A stretch of 16,972 nt of DNA from Deltaproteobacteria bacterium (GTDB lineage: Bacteria > Desulfobacterota > Desulfobacteria > Desulfobacterales > C00003060), in contig JAFDGP010000020.1 of assembly GCA_019309245.1 (NCBI GenBank), forward strand, positions 1-16,972, given 5' to 3'. Below the pieces are notes generated by a model. It did not search any database and had not been told where the DNA came from. It saw only the letters and a program-made list of their open reading frames with translations. The position numbers and the translations under genes are program-made. Shown piece by piece: positions 8,396-14,046 of this stretch; within the stretch, counting starts at the first letter, position 1; each line of letters opens with the position of its first letter.

Positions 8396-8690
8396 TCCTC
8401 GACCTGTGCTTGGCACGAATACCTGAGCTATCGGTAGGCCAAGTGCAAAAAGCAAAGCAAACGCTTGCGGACTGCCGCATGTCTTTTGCCCGGCAGCCGT
8501 CTGATCCATCTTACCTGGGCGTCATGTGTTATCGGACGGTCGCGCCTCTCTCGTCCTGTCCTGCCCGCCGCCAACCCAAGCATCGGGCCGGAAGGCGATT
8601 TTCCGATCCTCGACAGGCTGTGCCCACCACCCCAGATCTCTTACTTTAAAGAAACGAGCATCGGCAAAACGACCCGAGTACTGACAGCGC

Positions 8691-8708
8691 GGGTTGTGCA
8701 AAGCTCTC
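8691..8708 (-). repeat. Solo terminal repeat of the GAGA-CTTTGCA family
   Basis: GGGTTGTGCAAAGCTCTC is, over its last 17 bases, the exact reverse complement of GAGAGCTTTGCACAACC at 12054-12070, 3.3 kb away. The outward end points toward rpmH. No clear partner end is seen between 8400 and 8690. Confidence 0.6.
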
Positions 8709-8747
8709 GCCGTCGCACGCGGGATGGCGCCTGATTCCATTAACCGA

Positions 8748-8778
8748 TTGACAAAATGGACGATCTGTGTTTTTTAAT
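8748..8778 (+). promoter_or_regulatory. Likely promoter of the rpmH operon
   Basis: TTGACA (8748-8753) is followed by the AT-rich TTTAAT (8773-8778, 5/6 match) after 19 bases, slightly longer than the optimum. It lies 80 bases upstream of rpmH and probably drives rpmH-rnpA-yidD-yidC-khpB. Confidence 0.5.
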
Positions 8779-8793
8779 AAAGTTTACAAGATG

Positions 8794-8828
8794 TGAGCCG
8801 ACGTGGCCACTGGTCGGTGGTCGGCTCA
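8794..8828 (+). promoter_or_regulatory. Perfect 9-bp hairpin in the rpmH leader
   Basis: TGAGCCGAC (8794-8802) pairs perfectly with GTCGGCTCA (8820-8828) across a 17-base loop, which itself can form CCAC/GTGG. It ends 30 bases before the rpmH ATG, in the expected untranslated leader. It lacks a T tract, so it is not an ordinary terminator; mRNA stabilisation or autoregulation is possible but only inferred. Confidence 0.5.
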
Positions 8829-8858
8829 TGAAACCACCACGGAAGGAAATCCGATCAC

Positions 8859-8993
8859 ATGAAACGGACCTATCAACCAAGCAGGATCAAAAGAGCCAGA
8901 ACCCATGGGTTCCGGAAGAGAATGTCGACGAAACAGGGGAGACGGGTGGTCAGTCGACGGCGTGCAAAGGGAAGAAAACGCCTGACCGCATGA
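8859..8993 (+). CDS. rpmH: 50S ribosomal protein L34
   Basis: A 44-residue, highly basic protein of the large ribosomal subunit. The translation begins MKRTYQPSRIKRARTHGFR and ends RRAKGRKRLTA, matching the L34 family along its whole length (MKRTYQPS, THGFRKRM, GRRVVSRRRAKGR). GGAAGGA sits 10-16 bases before ATG 8859. The gene is first in the conserved rpmH-rnpA-yidD-yidC-khpB-mnmE cluster; rnpA starts 16 bases after its stop. Confidence 0.98.
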   Translation: MKRTYQPSRIKRARTHGFRKRMSTKQGRRVVSRRRAKGRKRLTA

Positions 8994-9009
8994 AAGGGCC
9001 ATTGAAGGC

Positions 9010-9369
9010 TTGAACGCTTATTCTTTTAAAAAATCCGACCGGATCATGAAACGATCGGATTTTGTGCGCCTATACACCCACGGCAAACGGGCACGTGCCG
9101 GCGTTTTTTGGGCCAATGCCGGTCCAAACCGCCTGGGCAGTCCGCGTTTGGGTATCACGGTCAGCAAGAGAGTCGGCGGGGCGGTCAAGCGTAACAGGAT
9201 CAAACGGCTGGTCCGAGAGTATTTTCGATTGAACAAGGCTCGATTTGCCGGCTCCTGGGATATAAACCTCGTCGCCAGGCAGGAAGCCGCACGGGCATCG
9301 ACGCAGGAAATACATTTCGCGCTCGAACGCCTCTTTTGTGAAATTTTGAAGGATGATAATCGGTTATGA
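9010..9369 (+). CDS. rnpA: Ribonuclease P protein component
   Basis: The 119-residue protein cofactor of RNase P binds the catalytic RNA and the 5' leader of pre-tRNA. The family signatures are present: F.KSDRIMKRSDFVRLYTHGKR near the N-terminus, RLGITVSKRVGGAVKRNRIKRLVREYFR (with the RNR motif) in the centre, and the late DINLVARQEAA segment. The start is TTG 9010, with AAAGGG 12 bases upstream; no ATG in frame gives a family-length N-terminus, and an ATG at 8990 is in another frame. The last codons overlap the yidD start (ATGA, 9366-9369), implying translational coupling. Confidence 0.95.
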   Translation: MNAYSFKKSDRIMKRSDFVRLYTHGKRARAGVFWANAGPNRLGSPRLGITVSKRVGGAVKRNRIKRLVREYFRLNKARFAGSWDINLVARQEAARASTQEIHFALERLFCEILKDDNRL

Positions 9370-9572
9370 AACCTTTACTGGTGCTCATTAGGATCTATCA
9401 ATATATCCTTTCGCCGATCTTCACGCCATCGTGTCGTTTTCATCCAACGTGCTCTGAGTACGCCTACGAGGCTATTGAACGTCACGGCGCATGCCAGGGA
9501 ACGTGGATGGCTGCGAAAAGACTCTTGCGGTGCCACCCTTTTCATCCAGGCGGATTTGATCCTGTTCCGTGA
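9366..9572 (+). CDS. yidD: Membrane protein insertion efficiency factor YidD
   Basis: A 68-residue protein thought to sit on the inner face of the membrane and aid YidC-dependent insertion. It shows the family hallmark SPIFTPSCRFHPTCSEYAYEAI with conserved cysteines, followed by KRLLRCHPFHPGGFDPVP. The N-terminal segment (LLVLIRIYQYILSP) is amphipathic. It overlaps rnpA by four bases and lies 60 bases before yidC, the usual arrangement. The length is normal for the family. Confidence 0.96.
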   Translation: MKPLLVLIRIYQYILSPIFTPSCRFHPTCSEYAYEAIERHGACQGTWMAAKRLLRCHPFHPGGFDPVP

Positions 9573-9632
9573 TGCTCTCGAGCCTTCGACTGCGTGACGT
9601 GCTATTGACTCATACCAGGGAGAAAACACTCC

Positions 9633-11315
9633 ATGTCTACGGAACTACGCCTTCTTTTGGCCATCGTTTTATCGTTTCTGATCTTCTTTGTGTACCAAGC
9701 CCTTTTCATGGACAAACCTCAGGTCCACAGGGTAGCGCCCGAAACCAAGGCGGTGCCGGACCAACCTGAAACACCCTCAGGCGAAGGCCGGGTGAAACCA
9801 CTGCAAGACGTTACGGCTCAGACCGTTGAACCCTTCGAGCCCCGGAATATCCAAGCAGACCTCGGTCCGGAGCGTACAATCACGGTTTCGACCGACCTGT
9901 ATGTGGCACAGCTTTCCGAAAAAGCGGGTGCGATGAAAAGCTTCAAGCTCAAAGGGTACCGTGAATCGATCGAGCCGAACTCGCCGATGAAAGAGATTAT
10001 TTCCCTGCGTGGCACTCCGGATGCGTTCACCCCTGTGGTCTCCTTTTTGGCTTCGGACGGACACCTGCTTCACGTCGGTCCGTTCCACGCCGACGCCTCG
10101 CAAGACACCATCGATGCGTCCCGCCAAACCCGGTCCTTACAGTTTTTATGGAGATCTCCCGAGGGAATTTCCATGGTCAAGACCTACTCGTTTCATCCCA
10201 AGACCTACGAGATCGGCCTGGAAATCAAGGTGGCAAATCTGTCTGGAAAGCCCTTGGACAATAGCCTGGCGATTGCCGTGAGGACCCTGTTTGACCAGGC
10301 CAAGTCCTCCCGCTACGCGTTTTCCGGTCCGGCCGTTTTTATCGATGGAGAGCTCAAAGAAATCAAGCTCAAGGCCATCGCCAAACAGCCTTCTCTTGCC
10401 GGCCGGATCTCTTGGATCGCCAATGAAGATCAATACTTCGCCACGGCCGTTGTTCCGGAACAACCTCGGAAGGCCCGCATCCACTTGGCGATCGGCGATA
10501 ACCATGTCCTGCAGGCCACCTATGTGGATCCAGCCGATCCCATTGCCTCGAAAACGGAAAGGACTTTCCGATACAGGCTCTACTTCGGGCCGAAGAGCCT
10601 GGAAGCCCTTCGCCACGTCGGCTCGGATCTCGGCAAGATGCTGGACTTCGGTTTCTTTGATCTGTTGGCAAAGCCCCTGCTCTACATCATGAACCAAATC
10701 TACCGCATCATTCCCAACTACGGGATTGCCATCATTCTCATTACCATTGTCGTCAAGCTCCTGTTCTGGCCATTGAGCAACAAGAGCTATCAGTCCATGA
10801 GCCAGATGAAAAGGCTACAGCCCAAGATGGCTGAAATCCGGGCCAAATACAAAAACGACAAAAAAATGATGAATCAGGAGTTGATGAACCTATACAAGCT
10901 TTACAAAGTCAATCCCCTTGGGGGGTGCCTGCCCATGGTTCTTCAAATCCCGGTGTTTTTTGCTTTCTACAGAATGTTGTACCAGGCTATTGAATTGAGA
11001 CAAGCTCCGTTTTTCTGGTGGATTAACGATCTGGCCGCGCCGGACCGTCTGGGAAGCTTCGACATCAAAATCCCGCTTATGGCCCCGCCGTACGGGATCC
11101 CGGTCCTGACCCTGATCATGGGAGCCTCGATGTTTTTGCAGCAAAAAATGTCTCCTCCGCCCGGAGACCCGGCACAGGCCAAGATGATGATGTTCATGCC
11201 GATTTTCTTTACCTTCATTTTTATCAATTTTCCCTCGGGGCTTGTTCTGTACTGGCTGGTGAACAACATCCTATCCATCGCGCAACAGTACTACATCACC
11301 AAAAAGACCGTCTAA
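9633..11315 (+). CDS. yidC: Membrane protein insertase YidC
   Basis: This inner-membrane insertase and chaperone, with or without SecYEG, has 560 residues, the Gram-negative form. Transmembrane segment 1 is at about residues 5-24 (LRLLLAIVLSFLIFFVYQAL). A large periplasmic P1 domain follows (about 55-340). The conserved core has five membrane segments, with NPLGGCLPMVLQIPVFFAFY, ELRQAPFFWWI and FPSGLVLYWLVNN. The groove residue that is Arg366 in E. coli is Lys375 here (TIVVKLLFWPL), which still gives a positive charge. The cytoplasmic loop has LQPKMAEIRAKYKNDKKMMNQE. The start ATG 9633 follows AGGGAG at 9617-9622. The C-terminus ends shortly after the last helix (AQQYYITKKTV). Confidence 0.98.
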   Translation: MSTELRLLLAIVLSFLIFFVYQALFMDKPQVHRVAPETKAVPDQPETPSGEGRVKPLQDVTAQTVEPFEPRNIQADLGPERTITVSTDLYVAQLSEKAGAMKSFKLKGYRESIEPNSPMKEIISLRGTPDAFTPVVSFLASDGHLLHVGPFHADASQDTIDASRQTRSLQFLWRSPEGISMVKTYSFHPKTYEIGLEIKVANLSGKPLDNSLAIAVRTLFDQAKSSRYAFSGPAVFIDGELKEIKLKAIAKQPSLAGRISWIANEDQYFATAVVPEQPRKARIHLAIGDNHVLQATYVDPADPIASKTERTFRYRLYFGPKSLEALRHVGSDLGKMLDFGFFDLLAKPLLYIMNQIYRIIPNYGIAIILITIVVKLLFWPLSNKSYQSMSQMKRLQPKMAEIRAKYKNDKKMMNQELMNLYKLYKVNPLGGCLPMVLQIPVFFAFYRMLYQAIELRQAPFFWWINDLAAPDRLGSFDIKIPLMAPPYGIPVLTLIMGASMFLQQKMSPPPGDPAQAKMMMFMPIFFTFIFINFPSGLVLYWLVNNILSIAQQYYITKKTV

Positions 11316-11329
11316 TCACGGAGGATACT

Positions 11330-12040
11330 ATGGCAGCTGAATATGAATTCGAGGGGAAAACCAAAGAAGAGGCCCTGCAAACAGCCTGTAAGGAACTCGG
11401 GCTCTCCGAGAACCAATTGCAGGTTGAGGTGCTATCGTACGGCTCCACGGGGATCTTCGGTCTGGTTGGCGTCAAAAAGGCCAGGATCAAGGTTGTCATC
11501 CCCAAAAAACACCAAACACCACCAGAGCAACCCGTATCGCCCGCCGAAGACGCTGACGCCAAGGAGGACATCTCCGGCACAGCCTCTGAAGCACTGAAAA
11601 CCCTGGTTTCTTTTATCGTGGACGACGCAACGGTCACGGCCCGGAACACGGCTGACGCGGTAAAACTCACGATAGAAGCCGACAACTCAGCGTTGCTGAT
11701 TGGAAAGCACGGTCGAACGCTGGACGCCTTGCAGTATCTCGTCCAAAAAATCGTCTATCAGGACAAAAAGACCAAAAAACGAATTGTGGTAGACGTTGAG
11801 GGCTACCGGGAACGCAGAAAGGCTTCATTGACCCAGCTTGCGCTTCGTCTGGGCGAAAAAGTGAAGCGGTCTGGAAAGCCGGCTACGATCAGCCCTATGA
11901 ACGCCTATGACAGGCGGATCATCCACGTAGCGCTCAAAGACGAGTCCAGGGTTCGAACGCAAAGTATGGGCTCGGGTGCATTGCGGAAACTGGTCATTTA
12001 TCCTCAAAAAAAGCAGAAAAAACAAGGTGCCTCCGTGTAG
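11330..12040 (+). CDS. khpB: RNA-binding protein KhpB (Jag), Jag_N-KH-R3H
   Basis: A 236-residue RNA-binding protein; in other bacteria it is linked to envelope and cell-division control, often with KhpA. Residues 1-60 form the Jag_N domain (EYEFEGKTKEEALQTACKELG...YGSTGIFGLVGVKKA). Residues about 60-85 are a Pro/Ala/Glu-rich linker. The KH domain (about 90-160) holds the GKHG (GXXG) loop and DALQYLVQKIV. The R3H domain (about 160-225) has the RRIIH signature. GGAGGA at 11320-11325 precedes ATG 11330 by 4 bases. It lies 14 bases after yidC, so it is in the same operon. The 213-bp gap to mnmE is unusual and contains an inserted element. Confidence 0.95.
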   Translation: MAAEYEFEGKTKEEALQTACKELGLSENQLQVEVLSYGSTGIFGLVGVKKARIKVVIPKKHQTPPEQPVSPAEDADAKEDISGTASEALKTLVSFIVDDATVTARNTADAVKLTIEADNSALLIGKHGRTLDALQYLVQKIVYQDKKTKKRIVVDVEGYRERRKASLTQLALRLGEKVKRSGKPATISPMNAYDRRIIHVALKDESRVRTQSMGSGALRKLVIYPQKKQKKQGASV

Positions 12041-12048
12041 TCGGCGCT

Positions 12049-12053
12049 GATGC
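12049..12053. repeat. Left target-site duplication GATGC
   Basis: GATGC abuts the left end of the 86-bp element and is repeated exactly at its right end (12140-12144), as expected for a transposition footprint. Confidence 0.6.
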
Positions 12054-12139
12054 GAGAGCTTTGCACAACCTCCTGCCGGGGGACCGAGCGCGCAAAATGT
12101 TGCCCTGTAAGCGAGAGCAACGAGTTTTGCAAAGGTCTC
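12054..12139. mobile_element. 86-bp MITE-like element with inverted ends
   Basis: The left end GAGAGCTTTGCACAAC and the complement of the right end GAGACCTTTGCAAAAC agree at 14 of 16 positions. The element is flanked directly by GATGC on both sides. It has no coding capacity, so it would need a transposase in trans. Inside, GTTGC (12099-12103) pairs with GCAAC (12117-12121). It lies 13 bases after the khpB stop, between genes that usually belong to one conserved cluster. The transposase family is not determined; a 5-bp duplication with these ends would have to be compared with IS databases. Confidence 0.7.
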
Positions 12140-12144
12140 GATGC
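12140..12144. repeat. Right target-site duplication GATGC
   Basis: This is an exact copy of the five bases at 12049-12053 and directly abuts the GGTCTC end of the element. Confidence 0.6.
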
Positions 12145-12176
12145 CCGCCCCTTGACAACAGGTTGTGGCTGGGCGG
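12145..12176 (+). other. Hairpin between the inserted element and mnmE
   Basis: CCGCCC (12145-12150) pairs with GGGCGG (12171-12176), and ACAAC/GTTGT (12155-12159 with 12162-12166) pairs inside. There is no T tract after it, so it is at best a weak or Rho-assisted terminator. It could reduce read-through from khpB into mnmE. Confidence 0.35.
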
Positions 12177-12253
12177 CACCGACCAGGAAAAGCAAAGAAA
12201 TACACTGATGTTCATGAGTCCGCTAAGAGCGCCGTCCGGGAATTCTTGATGTT

Positions 12254-13654
12254 ATGGTGGTCGCCGTGAGCAGCGCCGAAGTGGACACCATTGCAGCAAT
12301 CGCCACACCCGCCGGGGCAGGTGGCATCGGCATTGTCAAGATCTCCGGGCCCCTGGCCTCCTCGTTGGCGGATACCATCTTGCGACCATCAATAAGGCTT
12401 TCCAAACGCCGATCCCACTACCTGTACCATGGCTACGTGGTTGACCCGGACACGGGCAAGACCATTGATGAAGTGCTCTTCGCGCTCATGAAGGCCCCCC
12501 GCTCTTATACCCGTGAAGATGTCTTGGAAATCCAGGCTCACGGCAGTCGGTGTGGGCTGCGCAGGATCCTGGAGTTGGTCATCCAACACGGTGCCCGCCT
12601 GGCAGAGCCGGGATAGTTCACCAAGCGGGCCTTTTTGAACGGCCGGATTGACCTCGCACAGGCCGAAGCCGTAGCGGAGCTGATCGCGGCACAGACCACC
12701 GAGGGGCTTGAGCTGGCAGCCGAGCAGCTCACCGGAGAGCTTTCCAGGGCTGTTTTGAGCATCAAGGCGCCTCTCATCGATCTGCTTGCGCAAGTTGAGG
12801 CGGCCCTTGATTTCCCTGAAGATGTGGCGGAAATCATCCACCATGATCGCTTTGCCCGAAACATCAAACACCAGGTGATCGATCCACTAGAGGCCCTGCT
12901 TGTCCAATACCAGGAAGGACACGTGTATCGGGAAGGGATTTCTACCATCATTGTGGGGCGGCCCAATGTCGGAAAGTCCAGTTTGATGAATCGATTGTTA
13001 CAAAAAGAACGGGCAATCGTAACCGCCATCCCAGGCACCACGCGCGATTTTATTGAAGAGACCGTCAGTATCCGGGGCATTCCCCTCAGGCTGATCGACA
13101 CCGCCGGCCTTCATCATACCCACGACGCCCTGGAGGCCATGGGGATCGAATACACCCGAGAACGCCTCAGCAGGGCCGACATCGTCATCTTCATGGTGGA
13201 CGGCAGTGTCCCGATCACCTCGGAAGACCGGCGAATCTTCGACCTCGTCAAGAACCGAAAGGCTGTTTTGGTCATCAACAAGAGCGACCTTCCCGCCGTT
13301 GAGCCCGTGCCGGCCATCGCGCAGCAGTTTGCCGGCATCCCCTTTCTGGCGATCTCCGCATTACACAACCAAGGCATTGAGGCCTTAAAGACCGCCATCT
13401 ACTCCCTGGCTACCGGCCAACAGGGCCCTGCCGAGCTACCGCGCATCGTGCCCAACCTGCGCCACAAGCTCGCCCTGAAGCGTGCCCTGATGGCATCCAA
13501 GGCTGCGGCTGATGGCCTGACTGGCAGGGTGGAGGCTGAGCTGATCGCCATCGACCTGCGCGATGCCCTGTCGGCTCTAGACGAAATCGTGGGTCTTACA
13601 ACCACCGAGGACATCCTTGAGCACATCTTCAACACCTTCTGCATCGGCAAATGA
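12254..13654 (+). pseudogene. mnmE: tRNA modification GTPase MnmE, interrupted by an in-frame amber codon
   Basis: MnmE, with MnmG, makes the 5-(carboxymethyl)aminomethyl group on wobble uridine 34 of several tRNAs. The frame has 467 codons in all, the normal length. The N-terminal domain (DTIAAIATPAGAGGIGIVKISGP) is followed by codon 121 = TAG (12614-12616), sitting in LAEPG-stop-FTKRAFLNGRIDLAQAEAV, where the family has PGEFT. After it come the helical domain and the G domain with GRPNVGKSS (about 235-243), GTTRD, DTAGL and NKSD, and the C-terminal CIGK. All GTPase motifs are intact, so decay is minimal: GAG to TAG is one base change. The HGSRCGLRR segment (12541-12567) also departs from the usual H-G/S-G-P-x-V-L pattern. 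A restart at TTG 12635 would lack the N-terminal domain. A sequencing error, a recent null allele or stop read-through are all possible. Confidence 0.85.
12614..12616 (+). other. In-frame TAG within mnmE at the PGEFT Glu position
   Basis: The bases CCG GGA TAG TTC ACC encode P-G-stop-F-T. The same frame continues for 346 more codons with fully conserved MnmE sequence, so no frameshift is involved. TAG also serves as a genuine terminator of khpB (12038-12040), of the histone-like gene (8166-8168) and of the small lipoprotein gene, so wholesale reassignment of TAG is not supported. Confidence 0.9.
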
Positions 13655-13657
13655 ATC

Positions 13658-13680
13658 CCGTTGCAGTCTTGGTGCAACGG
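13658..13680. terminator. Perfect 8-bp hairpin after mnmE, possible bidirectional terminator
   Basis: CCGTTGCA (13658-13665) pairs perfectly with TGCAACGG (13673-13680) across a 7-base loop, starting 3 bases after the mnmE stop. It lies between mnmE and the convergent lipoprotein gene, the right place for a shared terminator, but neither side has a clear T run. Confidence 0.5.
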
Positions 13681-13694
13681 CCCGCAGAACCCGC

Positions 13695-13988
13695 CTATGG
13701 CCTGAACCTCCAAAAGCCGCCGCTTTCTTCGTAAAACTTGTACTCCTCCACAGTATCTACGGCAACCGTGTGCGCCCCCTGGTCGCAAGCCCCCTTCAGC
13801 CTGACCCGGACAGGCCAGTATTTTCCGGACTTATCGTAGGGCCCGATGTCATTGATCTGTATCACCTGAAAGACGCAATTGCTCCTGTCAAGTGTGATCA
13901 ACTGCTTGATGACGGCTTCCGAGGGCGCCCTGGCGCATGACATCTCGCACAGTGCGGTAAACACGGCTAGGGTAAGGATTTTTCTCAT
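13695..13988 (-). CDS. Small putative lipoprotein of unknown function
   Basis: A 97-residue predicted exported protein that I do not recognise. The N-terminus MRKILTLAVFTALCEMSCA is a short lipoprotein-like signal, with a likely lipidated Cys in MSC-A, although the -3 position is Glu and therefore not a classic lipobox. The mature part is mixed alpha/beta-like, with Cys in RSNCVF and KGACDQ that could pair in the periplasm, and ends EEYKFYEESGGFWRFRP. ATG 13988 is chosen because GGAAGGA lies 9 bases upstream and the signal begins there; the frame can extend 9 codons further with no signal logic. It is convergent with mnmE and divergent from the PBP1A gene (58-bp gap). Confidence 0.75.
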   Translation of the reverse strand: MRKILTLAVFTALCEMSCARAPSEAVIKQLITLDRSNCVFQVIQINDIGPYDKSGKYWPVRVRLKGACDQGAHTVAVDTVEEYKFYEESGGFWRFRP

Positions 13989-14018
13989 TGACTTCGGTCC
14001 TTCCACAGTTATCATTCA

Positions 14019-14024
14019 TATAAT
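14019..14024 (+). promoter_or_regulatory. Perfect -10 hexamer upstream of the PBP1A gene
   Basis: TATAAT matches the consensus exactly and lies 22 bases before TTG 14047, leaving a short leader that contains AGGGGGA. No good -35 lies 16-18 bases upstream, so an activator or an alternative spacing would be needed; the closest, TTGACT at 13988, is 25 bases away. Confidence 0.4.
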
Positions 14025-14046
14025 AACCAAATCAGGGGGATCAAGA

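Larger units (their letters stand above)
8169..8858. other. 690-bp gene-free region with decayed inverted-repeat elements
   Basis: No frame here has protein-like features on either strand. The stretch contains a weak hairpin after the histone-like gene (CCGGT at 8202-8206 with ACCGG at 8227-8231, inner AGAG/CTCT). It also holds a 154-bp imperfect inverted-repeat element (8242-8395), a CTTGGC/GCCAAG pair around 8409-8447, a solo element end (8691-8708), and the rpmH promoter and leader hairpin. I found no DnaA box (TTATCCACA or near match), so nothing supports a replication origin here even though rpmH often neighbours one. Confidence 0.6.

Noticed and set aside
8522..8740. Minus-strand 72-codon frame (GRFADARFFKVRDLGWWAQP...) as a transposase remnant
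   Set aside because: I could not match it to any transposase motif. It overlaps a repeat end and has no start signal.
8169..8858. Replication origin next to rpmH
   Set aside because: No DnaA boxes or AT-rich unwinding repeats are visible, and neither dnaA nor dnaN is present in the window.
12152..12157. TTGACA as a new promoter for mnmE next to the inserted element
   Set aside because: No acceptable -10 lies 16-19 bases downstream (the bases there are GC-rich), so a promoter is not supported.
12635..13654. Independent gene starting at TTG after the amber codon
   Set aside because: There is no ribosome site, and the product would begin in the middle of a conserved motif and lack the folate-binding N-terminal domain. 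It is the second half of mnmE.
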